DNA of 64,000 bases from Phyllobacterium myrsinacearum (lineage in GTDB: Bacteria; Pseudomonadota; Alphaproteobacteria; Rhizobiales; Rhizobiaceae): positions 620,001 through 684,000 of the forward strand of contig NZ_PVBT01000003.1 of assembly GCF_002980555.1 (NCBI RefSeq), written 5' to 3'. Each line of letters starts with the position of its first letter. The first letter of the stretch is position 1. The notes beneath the pieces are model-generated. The model had not been told where the DNA came from. It worked only from the letters and a program-made list of their open reading frames with translations, and searched no databases. This document shows positions 45,962-53,724 of the stretch, one piece after another. The position numbers and the translations under genes were made by a program.

Positions 45962-47179
45962 ATGACGCCTTGGCTGACGATTATCGGGATTGGTGAGGAC
46001 GGCTATGGCGGGCTTGGCACCAATGCCCGCGCGGCGCTGCAACAGGCCACGATGGTTTTTGGCGGCAAGCGGCACCTCGACTTCCTGCCGGAAACAGTTG
46101 CAGCAAAGCGGATCGCATGGCCGACGCCTTTTTCCGATGTCTATCCCAGCCTGACGGCCTTGCGCGGCACTGATGTGGTGGTGCTCGCCAGCGGCGATCC
46201 CATGCATTTCGGCATGGGAGCAACGCTGACGCGGTTCGTGGACCGGAGTGAAATGCGCATTCTGCCCGCGCCATCGTCGTTTTCCCTTGCGGCGGCAGCC
46301 ATGGGCTGGCCGGTGCAGCATGTCCAATTGCTCAGTGTGCACGGGCGGCCGGTGGAAACGCTGTTCAGATCATTCACATCAGGGGCAAAGCTGCTGATCC
46401 TCAGCAATGATGGCGGCACACCGGCGCAGGTGGCGCAGATGCTGGTGGCCAATGGTTTTGGTTCGGCCCGGCTGACGGTGCTCGAACATATGGGCGGGGC
46501 GGCGGAGCGCCGTGTCGAGGGGGCGGCCAAGGGCTGGCTTTATCCGCGCGGTGCCGATCTCAACGTTCTCGCGGTGGATTGCGGACAGGCTGAACCGGAA
46601 GCGCGGTCCTATTCCATCCTTTCGGGCCTGCCTGACGAGGCCTATGAGAATGACGGCCAGTTGACCAAGCGGGATGTCCGCGCTGTCACCCTGGCGCGGC
46701 TCGGGCCGCGTCCGGGAGAGCTGTTGTGGGATGTGGGGGCCGGATGCGGCTCCATCGGCATCGAGTGGATGCGCAGCGATCCTTCCTGCCGGACAATCGC
46801 CGTGGAGGCCAATGAGCAGCGGCAAGGCGTCATCGAGCGCAATGCGCGGGCACTGGGTGTTCCGGATCTGCAGCTTGTCCGGGGTGAGGCCCCCGCAGCG
46901 CTTTCCGGCCTGGCCGCGCCCGACGCCATTTTCATCGGCGGCGGCGTCACGGATGACGGCGTGATGGACGCCTGCTGGAACGCGCTGAAACCGGGCGGGC
47001 GGCTTGTGGCCAATGCCGTGACCCTGCAGAGCGAGGCGGCGCTGATCGGCTGGTGCGGCAGGTTTGGCGGCGAGCTGACGAAACTCTCCGTTGCCCAGGC
47101 GCAGCCGCTCGGTTCCTTCGATGCGTGGCGTTCCGCCCTGCCCGTCGTGATCTATTCCGTCCGCAAACCCGTGGATTGA
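45962..47179 (+). CDS. cobL: Precorrin-6Y C5,15-methyltransferase (decarboxylating)
   Basis: The 405-residue protein fuses CbiE and CbiT. Residues about 1-200 are a tetrapyrrole methylase (WLTIIGIGEDGYGGLG, LASGDPMHFGMGATL). Residues about 215-405 are a class I SAM methyltransferase with LLWDVGAGCGSIGIEWMR near 259-276. It methylates C5 and C15 and decarboxylates the acetate at C12. It is divergent from the cobGHIJ operon. cobK and cobM, which act around it, are not in the window. Confidence 0.95.
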   Translation: MTPWLTIIGIGEDGYGGLGTNARAALQQATMVFGGKRHLDFLPETVAAKRIAWPTPFSDVYPSLTALRGTDVVVLASGDPMHFGMGATLTRFVDRSEMRILPAPSSFSLAAAAMGWPVQHVQLLSVHGRPVETLFRSFTSGAKLLILSNDGGTPAQVAQMLVANGFGSARLTVLEHMGGAAERRVEGAAKGWLYPRGADLNVLAVDCGQAEPEARSYSILSGLPDEAYENDGQLTKRDVRAVTLARLGPRPGELLWDVGAGCGSIGIEWMRSDPSCRTIAVEANEQRQGVIERNARALGVPDLQLVRGEAPAALSGLAAPDAIFIGGGVTDDGVMDACWNALKPGGRLVANAVTLQSEAALIGWCGRFGGELTKLSVAQAQPLGSFDAWRSALPVVIYSVRKPVD

Positions 47180-47221
47180 CAGCCGGCGCGGCTGCGCGAC
47201 AGGATTGCGACAGGATTATGC

Positions 47222-47350
47222 AGTCTAAGGGGAGCGGGTGATTGCTATTGCGCGCGAATTCATATTCAACCGGTCCATCAGTTCCGATCTCTCGGTCGTG
47301 ACCGCCGTTTTGATTTCCGGCCCCGATAGCAATCTGGGAGACTCTAGCAG
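47222..47350 (+). promoter_or_regulatory. yybP-ykoY-like (manganese) riboswitch candidate
   Basis: The leader of the DUF475/TerC gene holds a long-range fold: AGTCT (47222-47226) with AGACT (47339-47343) enclosing GATTGCTAT (47240-47248) with ATAGCAATC (47326-47334), a 9-bp perfect pairing. The 5' internal loop reads AAGGGGAGCGGG and the 3' loop CTGGGAGAC. These resemble the conserved AAGGGGAGUAG and GCAAGACC loops of yybP-ykoY, the Mn2+ riboswitch, which often controls TerC-family genes. The AGGA ribosome site follows 5 nt after the pairing region. The match is partial. Confidence 0.5.
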
Positions 47351-47359
47351 GAATTAAAT

Positions 47360-48409
47360 ATGGCAACTTACAAGTACTTCACCTGGCCGTTTCTGTTCAC
47401 GGCGGTTGGACTGGCGCTCGGCGCGTGGATAGGCTTCATCTATTCAGGGACGGTTGAAGGCACATTATCCGTCCTCTTCATCTGTGCGGTGCTGGGCATT
47501 CTTGAAATTTCGCTGTCGTTTGACAATGCGATTGTGAACGCCAGAATTCTTCGGGACATGACGCCGGTCTGGCAGCGCCGGTTTCTGACATGGGGCATCA
47601 TCATTGCGGTGTTCGGCATGCGGATCATTTTCCCGCTGGCGATTGTCGCGATTGCCGCATGGATCGATCCGCTTTCGGCGCTGAAGCTGGCCATTTCAAA
47701 TCCGGAGCAATATGCGCGGATCATGCAGGATGCCCATGTCGGCATTTCCGCTTTCGGCGGCACATTCCTCCTGATGGTCGGCCTCAAATTCTTCTTCGAC
47801 CATGAGAAGGACGTGCACTGGATCCGCGTCGTTGAAAGCCGCGCATCCCGCTTCGCCTCGGTGCAGGGCATCGAGGTCGGCGTTGTCCTGGCATTGATCA
47901 TCTTCTTCTCCAGGCAGCTCGAGGGTGCGGAATCGGTGACGTTCCTGACATCGGCCATCTACGGCCTGCTGACCTTCCTCGTGGTGGAAGGGCTCGGCGC
48001 GCTTCTCGATGCCTCGCAGGAACAGATGGACACGGTGCACAAGGGCGGGCTGGGCGCGTTCCTTTATCTGGAAGTGCTCGATGCAAGTTTTTCGTTCGAC
48101 GGCGTCATCGGCGCATTCGCGCTGTCGACCAATCTGTTTGTCATTGCGATCGGTCTCGGCATCGGCGCGTTCTACGTGCGCGCGCTGACCATCATGATGG
48201 TGGAGAAGCAGACGCTCGGCCAGTACCGCTATCTCGAGCACGGGGCATTCTATGCGATCCTCGTCCTTGCGGTGATCATGTACTGCCAGACCCTGGTCCA
48301 TATTCCCGAAGTGGTCACCGGTCTGATCGGTGCGACACTCATCATCTTCTCGCTCTGGTCGTCGATCCGCTACCGGCGCCGGCATCCGGATGAGGCGGAG
48401 CACGCCTGA
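47360..48409 (+). CDS. DUF475/TerC-family integral membrane protein
   Basis: The 349-residue protein has about nine membrane helices. Two acidic repeats, ILEISLSFDNAIVNA (residues 47-61) and LEVLDASFSFDGVIGAF (237-253), are the inverted-repeat metal-site motifs of the TerC/DUF475 group. Related Alx and MeeF/MeeY proteins export Mn2+ or load it onto exoenzymes; DUF475 itself lacks direct work that I know of. AGGA lies 8 nt upstream of ATG. The structured leader fits metal control. No tellurite-resistance gene is nearby. Confidence 0.9.
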   Translation: MATYKYFTWPFLFTAVGLALGAWIGFIYSGTVEGTLSVLFICAVLGILEISLSFDNAIVNARILRDMTPVWQRRFLTWGIIIAVFGMRIIFPLAIVAIAAWIDPLSALKLAISNPEQYARIMQDAHVGISAFGGTFLLMVGLKFFFDHEKDVHWIRVVESRASRFASVQGIEVGVVLALIIFFSRQLEGAESVTFLTSAIYGLLTFLVVEGLGALLDASQEQMDTVHKGGLGAFLYLEVLDASFSFDGVIGAFALSTNLFVIAIGLGIGAFYVRALTIMMVEKQTLGQYRYLEHGAFYAILVLAVIMYCQTLVHIPEVVTGLIGATLIIFSLWSSIRYRRRHPDEAEHA

Positions 48410-48439
48410 TCCAAGCACAGACCCCGGCTTTTTCTGTAG

Positions 48440-49681
48440 TCAGTTCTGGCTGAGCCGGTCGAGATGCATGCGGATGTGGGCGGCTTCAGCCGGTGTATTG
48501 GCAAGGGCTATCGCGCGGTCGAAGGCAATGCGTGCCTCCCGGCTGCGGCCAAGTTGCATCAGCAGGCCGCCCTTGACGCCGAAAAAGTGAAAATAGCCGG
48601 ACAGCCTGTCTTCCAGCGGCTCGATCAGCAGCAGCGCCGCCTCGGGGCCATGCACCTTTGCCACGGCGATGGAGCGGTTCAGCGTGATAACCGGTGAAGG
48701 GGTCAGCCTTTCAAGCGTGGCGTAGAGCAGATCGATTTCCAGCCAGTCCGTATCCTGCGGGCGCATGGCCCGCGCATGCAGGGCGGCAATGGCCGCCTGT
48801 ATCTGATAGGCGCCCGGCTGCCGGTGGCGCATGGCCTTGTCGATCAGGGCGAGGCCTTCGGCAATCATCGTGCGGTTCCACAGGCTGCGATCCTGATCGT
48901 CGAGGAGAACGACGGCGCCTTCCGCGTCGAATCGGGCCTTGGCGCGGGCGTGCTGCAGCAGCAAAAGGGCGGTCAGGCCCATGATCTCCGGTTCCGCCGG
49001 GAAGATGCGCAGGAGCAGCCGCGCCAGCCGGATCGCCTCGTCGCAGAGCGGAAACCGTGCCTCCACTTCGGTGCTGCCGGCGGAGTAACCCTCGTTGAAG
49101 ATCAGGTAGATCATGGCACTCACGGCCGAAAGCCGTTCGGCCCGCTCGAAGGCATCGGGCGTCTCGAACGGGATTTCACCGGAGGAAATACGGCCCTTGG
49201 CACGGGTGATGCGCTGTTCCATTGCGCTTTCACCCACAAGGAACGCCCGGGCGATCTGGCGGACCGAAAGTCCTGAAACGATGCGCAGCGCCAGAGCGAT
49301 CTGCTGCGTGGCCGGAAGATCGGGGTGGCAGCAGATGAACAGCAGCCGGAGGATGTCATCGCGATAGTCGGCACTGTCGATCTTCTCGGTGATGGCTGTT
49401 TCGGCATCCCCAAGGTCGGACAGCAGGTCTTCCGGCGGCAGCGGCTGCTGCTTGGCCTGCCGCCGCACGGTATCGATGGCGCTGTTGCGCCCAACGAAGA
49501 TCAGCCACGCTGTGGGATCGCGCGGCGGGCCGTTCTTCGGCCAGTGCTTGAGCGCGCGCAGGCAGGCCTCCTGGAAGGCTTCTTCCGCCGTATCGAGATT
49601 GCGGAAATAGCGCAGCAGGGCACCCACGGCCTGCGGGCGTGCGGCGGCCAGCGCGCCATCGATCCAGGAGGGGTCCGTCAT
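48440..49681 (-). CDS. ECF42-type RNA polymerase sigma factor
   Basis: The 413-residue protein has sigma region 2 (LLRYFRNLDTAEEAFQEACLRALKHW), region 4 (ALRIVSGLSVRQIARAFLVGESAMEQR) and a long C-terminal extension (about residues 180-413, DUF6596 type) with TPR-like helices ending in AEAAHIRMHLDRL. This extension replaces an anti-sigma factor in the ECF42 group. ATG at 49681 overlaps the upstream DGPF gene stop by 4 nt, the hallmark gene pair of this group. The regulated genes are unknown. Confidence 0.92.
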   Translation of the reverse strand: MTDPSWIDGALAAARPQAVGALLRYFRNLDTAEEAFQEACLRALKHWPKNGPPRDPTAWLIFVGRNSAIDTVRRQAKQQPLPPEDLLSDLGDAETAITEKIDSADYRDDILRLLFICCHPDLPATQQIALALRIVSGLSVRQIARAFLVGESAMEQRITRAKGRISSGEIPFETPDAFERAERLSAVSAMIYLIFNEGYSAGSTEVEARFPLCDEAIRLARLLLRIFPAEPEIMGLTALLLLQHARAKARFDAEGAVVLLDDQDRSLWNRTMIAEGLALIDKAMRHRQPGAYQIQAAIAALHARAMRPQDTDWLEIDLLYATLERLTPSPVITLNRSIAVAKVHGPEAALLLIEPLEDRLSGYFHFFGVKGGLLMQLGRSREARIAFDRAIALANTPAEAAHIRMHLDRLSQN

Positions 49682-50052
49682 TGGGAACCCGATCCGGGTC
49701 TGAACAAGGCGATCGGACGGATCTCGTAGGAACCCTGTCCGGGGTTGGCCTGCGCCAGATCGCGGGCGAAGGCGAGCGCCTCGTCCAGCGATTCGCAATC
49801 AACGACGTAGAAACCGAGAAACTGTTCCTTCGTCTCGGCGAATGGGCCGTCGACGACCAGGGGCTCGCCGCGGGATTTGCGCAGCGTTGTCGCGGCTGTT
49901 GTGGGCAGCAGCCGGGCAACGGGTCCCAGCTTGCCTGATTTGGCGAGCTTGTCCTGCACGGCGCCAAGCCGTTCCATCACGAGGTCGTCTTCCTCCTTTG
50001 TCCAGGAACCGACAACGTCTTCCATATTGTAGCAAAGCACGGCGTATAGCAT
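49678..50052 (-). CDS. YCII-related/DGPF-domain protein, partner of the ECF42 sigma factor
   Basis: The 124-residue protein has the dimeric alpha/beta-barrel YCII fold and the DGPF motif (VDGPFAETKEQFLGFYVV, residues about 75-92). Proteins of this type are the usual partner and target of ECF42 sigma factors; their activity is unproven. The gene overlaps the sigma factor start by 4 nt, so the two are coupled. ATG at 50052 (MLYAVLCYN) was preferred to the longer frame. Confidence 0.88.
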   Translation of the reverse strand: MLYAVLCYNMEDVVGSWTKEEDDLVMERLGAVQDKLAKSGKLGPVARLLPTTAATTLRKSRGEPLVVDGPFAETKEQFLGFYVVDCESLDEALAFARDLAQANPGQGSYEIRPIALFRPGSGSQ

Positions 50053-50151
50053 CCGGATGCACTCCTTCTTCCTCAAGACGAACCACTATGGCCGATCCCG
50101 ACAGGAGATCGAGAAAAATTGCAAGCGTGCATCGCGTTGCTTTGCGGGGCG

Positions 50152-51348
50152 TTACTTCGGCGCCGGTGACCGCAGCTGCTTGACGGTGGCGCGCACCACG
50201 TAGCGCGCACGGCCCAGCGTGTTGCTGCGCAACCGCCGCAGTTTCCACCGCATGCCAAGATCGGTTTTGATCTTCTTGGCATTGAAACTCATCTTCATCG
50301 CCGAAGCGTCCCGCGCCGTTTTGACGGGATCGGCGTAAAACTCACCGATTTTCGCCTTGGACATGCCGGCACTCTTGAACCAGCGCGGAATATAGGTGTT
50401 GCACAGCCGGTCCACGTCGGTGAGGGCCTTTTCGATACCCGTACCGGTGATCGGACAGACAACGCAGAAGGCGTCGCCGATGAGAACGACGCCATCCTGT
50501 TTGTGATTGCGCACTTGCACGAGATCGATGGGGCGGGCGATGACCGGGCCGGTAATGGTGAGTTCGCCGAAGGTCTTTTCCAGTCCCGGCATCAAGGCGC
50601 GCAGGCCCTGCTCGGGCTGATCGCGGAATGAGCGGGTCCATTCCTCCGATGACTTCCGGTAGACGAAGAAGTTGGCGCGGATTTTATCCCCTATGGGAAA
50701 GAGCGTGAGGTAGGACACGCGATCATTGAATTTAGCCCCGTTCCAGACCAGAGATGGAAAGGGAAAGTGCGATGGCGGCTGTACCAGGTCGAAACCGCAG
50801 CACAGCGAATGCTGCGGGCTTATGATGTCGCGCTCGATGCCGAGTTTCTTGCGGATCGTATCGCCAAGGCCGGTGGCAACGATCAGGAGCCGCGCGGTGA
50901 ATTTTCTGCCATCGGACAATGTCACGTCCTGCAGGTTTTCGCTGGTCGCGATGTCATCGACCCGGCCGACAAGGGAGCGCACGCCCGAAGGGATGGCGCG
51001 GCGCAAGGTATTGACCAGATCGGAATAATCGCCGCCATATTCGCGCGTTGTGGTCCGCTCGAACCGGCCGAACCTGTAGAGCCATACGCCGTCAAAGGCG
51101 GTCACTTCGGCCCGCACGACATCGCCGAGACCGATGCGCTCGAACAGGTCCATCTGGGTTTGCGCGACTTTCTCGGCGCGAAAGTCCGGCGGATGACGGT
51201 CATGGCTGCTGATCAGGGTGACGTCGTAGCCTTGACGGAACAGGGCGGTGGCGGCGCTGGCCCCTGCCAGCCCGCCTCCGATGATCACCACGTCGGTCTG
51301 GATGGGCTGTGCCTCCGTCCCTTGAATTGCCAATTCCCGTTCAACCAT
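50152..51348 (-). CDS. FAD-dependent monooxygenase/oxidoreductase (PHBH fold)
   Basis: The 398-residue flavoprotein has the dinucleotide-binding DVVIIGGGLAGASAA (residues 19-33), a central RLLIVATGLGD segment and the FAD-ribityl motif GVVLIGDAFCVVCPITGTGIEKAL near 300. The layout is that of p-hydroxybenzoate hydroxylase/geranylgeranyl reductase relatives. GGAG lies 5 nt before ATG. It is divergent from the exopolysaccharide locus and may or may not belong to it. The substrate is unknown. Confidence 0.85.
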   Translation of the reverse strand: MVERELAIQGTEAQPIQTDVVIIGGGLAGASAATALFRQGYDVTLISSHDRHPPDFRAEKVAQTQMDLFERIGLGDVVRAEVTAFDGVWLYRFGRFERTTTREYGGDYSDLVNTLRRAIPSGVRSLVGRVDDIATSENLQDVTLSDGRKFTARLLIVATGLGDTIRKKLGIERDIISPQHSLCCGFDLVQPPSHFPFPSLVWNGAKFNDRVSYLTLFPIGDKIRANFFVYRKSSEEWTRSFRDQPEQGLRALMPGLEKTFGELTITGPVIARPIDLVQVRNHKQDGVVLIGDAFCVVCPITGTGIEKALTDVDRLCNTYIPRWFKSAGMSKAKIGEFYADPVKTARDASAMKMSFNAKKIKTDLGMRWKLRRLRSNTLGRARYVVRATVKQLRSPAPK

Positions 51349-51494
51349 GCATGCTCCGCAGACCTGTAGACCGCTCGATCAGTCTACGTGAAGCCGGATA
51401 ATACAGCGTAAATAAGATGTATGTTAAACAATCGATTATGCTGGTTGTGGATACAGTGTTCACGTCTGCGTGTGTCTTGAAGAGGTAAGCGTTT

Positions 51495-52619
51495 GTGATT
51501 CCAGACTATGATATCCGGGTTTACAGCCATCCCGATCAGCTCTCGCCCCAATGGCCGGCGGCCGGAGCGGTCACGGATGCCCGGCAGTATATTTTCCAGA
51601 CAACCACATTCCTGCGGACCTGGCTGGCATCCTACGGTACCCGGCCGGGCAACCGGCTTTGCCTGGTCGAAGTCTGGGATCTCTCCGGAAATCCGCTGTG
51701 CTTTCTGCCGCTCGGCATCTCGTCGCGGCATGGCGGGCGCATCCTTACCTTCGTCGATGATGGCGTGGCCGATTACAATGCACCAATCCTCTTCCCCAAC
51801 GGCGATGAGTGGACGCGGACAGCGGCGGAACGGCTGTGGAGCCGGATTGCAGAGGCCCTGCCGCCGTTTGACATGGCGATCTTCGATAAAATGCCGGAGC
51901 AAATCCGCGACCGCACGAATCCGCTGTTCCTGCTGGCCGGCGAGATGAACGGCGAGTCGTGCCATCTGACGAACCTCAAGCGCAGCTGGCCGGAGATTGA
52001 TCAGTCGCAGCCGGGGTCGAAAAACCTGAGGAACCGGCATCGGGCGCTGGAACGGCTGGGCGAATGCCGGCTGCTGATTGCGGCGACGGCGGAAGAACGC
52101 GCCTTTGTGCTTGAGACGCTGCTTGCCCAGAAACAGCGCCGTTTTGAAGAAACGCAGGTGCCGGGTTTCGACAAGGAGCCGGAAAAACAGAGCTTTTTTA
52201 CACTGGGAACGGACAATTTCGCCGCAGCAAATGCGCTGCACCTGTCCGCGCTTGTGGTGAACGGCCAGGTTATCGCGGCGATGTGGGGATTGGTTGAAGG
52301 CAGGCACTATTACGGGCTCGTCTTCACATTCGAATCCGGCGAATGGTCGAAATATTCTCCGGGGCGGGTGCTGCATTACCTGCTGCTGCGCCATTTGCTC
52401 GATGGCGGCTATGATTGCCTGGATCTTGGCATCGGCGACGAGCCGTGGAAGCTGAACTGTTGTGACGTCACCATCGACCTGAAAAAGATGACGCTTGTCC
52501 GCACCGCGCGCGGGCGGGTCATCGCAACGCGGTTGCGCGTGATGGAGAGGCTGCGTGCGACGCCCCTGTGGCAGAAACTCAGGCCGCTCAAGTGGACGGT
52601 CTTACGCGCGTTGCGCTGA
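51495..52619 (+). CDS. CelD/BcsL-like GNAT acyltransferase of the exopolysaccharide locus
   Basis: The 374-residue protein has the double-GNAT architecture seen in CelD/BcsL and FemAB-like proteins: NLRNRHRALERLGE followed by an acetyltransferase-like core (ALHLSALVVNGQVIAAMWGLVEG, SPGRVLHYLLLRHLLDGGYDCLDLGIG). Such proteins in polysaccharide loci are believed to acylate sugars or precursors. GTG start at 51495 has GAGGT 8 nt upstream. It leads a plus-strand run with a GT2 and a hydrolase. Substrate is inferred only from context. Confidence 0.85.
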   Translation: MIPDYDIRVYSHPDQLSPQWPAAGAVTDARQYIFQTTTFLRTWLASYGTRPGNRLCLVEVWDLSGNPLCFLPLGISSRHGGRILTFVDDGVADYNAPILFPNGDEWTRTAAERLWSRIAEALPPFDMAIFDKMPEQIRDRTNPLFLLAGEMNGESCHLTNLKRSWPEIDQSQPGSKNLRNRHRALERLGECRLLIAATAEERAFVLETLLAQKQRRFEETQVPGFDKEPEKQSFFTLGTDNFAAANALHLSALVVNGQVIAAMWGLVEGRHYYGLVFTFESGEWSKYSPGRVLHYLLLRHLLDGGYDCLDLGIGDEPWKLNCCDVTIDLKKMTLVRTARGRVIATRLRVMERLRATPLWQKLRPLKWTVLRALR

Positions 52620-52704
52620 TGCCATAAGAGATAACATATTGAATGCGCCATTGCGGGATGGCGGTGCATTGTAGCGGTTTCCAGACTGGGGCAGGACTTG
52701 ATTG

Positions 52705-53703
52705 ATGGCCGTATCGATTATCATGAAAACGCTGAACGAAGAAAAACGCATTGCAGCGGCGATTGAAAGCGCATTGCAGGCCCTGCCGGGCGGCACGGTC
52801 GAAGTCATCGTGGCCGATAGCGGTTCCACCGACCGGACGGTCGAAATCGCCATGCAGTATCCGGTGACCGTGGCGCAGATCGTTAATCCGGCCAAACCCA
52901 GCTGCGGCATCGGTCCGCAACTGGGCTTCCAGTACAGTCATCACGATCTCGTCTGCCTCATGGATGGTGACATGCTGCTCGACAAGGATTTCCTTGGCGC
53001 GGCCATCGCGTTTCTCGATGCCAATCCCCGGGTTGCGGGGGTGACGGGACATGTGGTGGAAATGAATGTCGACAATCTCGAATTCACCCGCCGGGTGCGC
53101 CGCGTGTCGCCGGAAAACCGGACGGGATCGATTGACCGCATGAATGGCGGTGGCCTTTACCGCCGTGCTGCCATTGCGGAGGCCGGCTATTTCTCCGACC
53201 GCAATCTGCACGGCTATGAGGAATTCGACCTGGGCGTGCGTCTGCGGTCGCTCGGGTGGGAGCTGCACCGGCTTGACCGCCGTTTCGTCGCGCATTTCGG
53301 CCATTCCATCAATGCCTACACCTTGCTGGTGCGGCGCTGGCGCTCGAAATATCTGCGGGGCGTCGGCGAATTGCTGCGCGCCGCGCTTGGCCGTCCCCAT
53401 TGGAACAAGCTGGTGCACGAGCTGCCGGAACTTCGCCTGTGGGCCGGGGTGTATCTGTGGTGGCTGGTGATGATCGGGCTTCTGGTTTTCCTGCCCGACA
53501 AGACGATAGCCCTATTGATCGATGCGGTCCTGATCATCCTCGTCATTGCCGCGATGAGCCTGAAGCAGCGCAGCCTGTCGCTGGGCGTCTATGCCGTTGT
53601 CGCCTGGTGTTTCCATGCCGCCGCCCTGCCGCTCGGCTTTTTCCATCCCCGCCGCCAGCCCGATGACTGGATCGAGAGCCAGGTCGTTTCCAAGGACAAC
53701 TAG
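52705..53703 (+). CDS. Glycosyltransferase family 2 with C-terminal membrane segments
   Basis: The 332-residue enzyme has an N-terminal GT-A domain. It starts VSIIMKTLNEEKRIAAAI, with ADSGSTDRT near 37-45, the metal-binding LMDGDMLLD near 89-97 and an acceptor motif GYEEFDLGVRL near 175. One or two pairs of membrane helices follow near 250-310, anchoring it to the inner membrane. It most likely adds a sugar to a lipid-linked repeat unit. The start ATG at 52705 has AGGA upstream. Confidence 0.9.
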   Translation: MAVSIIMKTLNEEKRIAAAIESALQALPGGTVEVIVADSGSTDRTVEIAMQYPVTVAQIVNPAKPSCGIGPQLGFQYSHHDLVCLMDGDMLLDKDFLGAAIAFLDANPRVAGVTGHVVEMNVDNLEFTRRVRRVSPENRTGSIDRMNGGGLYRRAAIAEAGYFSDRNLHGYEEFDLGVRLRSLGWELHRLDRRFVAHFGHSINAYTLLVRRWRSKYLRGVGELLRAALGRPHWNKLVHELPELRLWAGVYLWWLVMIGLLVFLPDKTIALLIDAVLIILVIAAMSLKQRSLSLGVYAVVAWCFHAAALPLGFFHPRRQPDDWIESQVVSKDN

Positions 53704-53724
53704 GCTGCCCTCAAAGACACAGGA

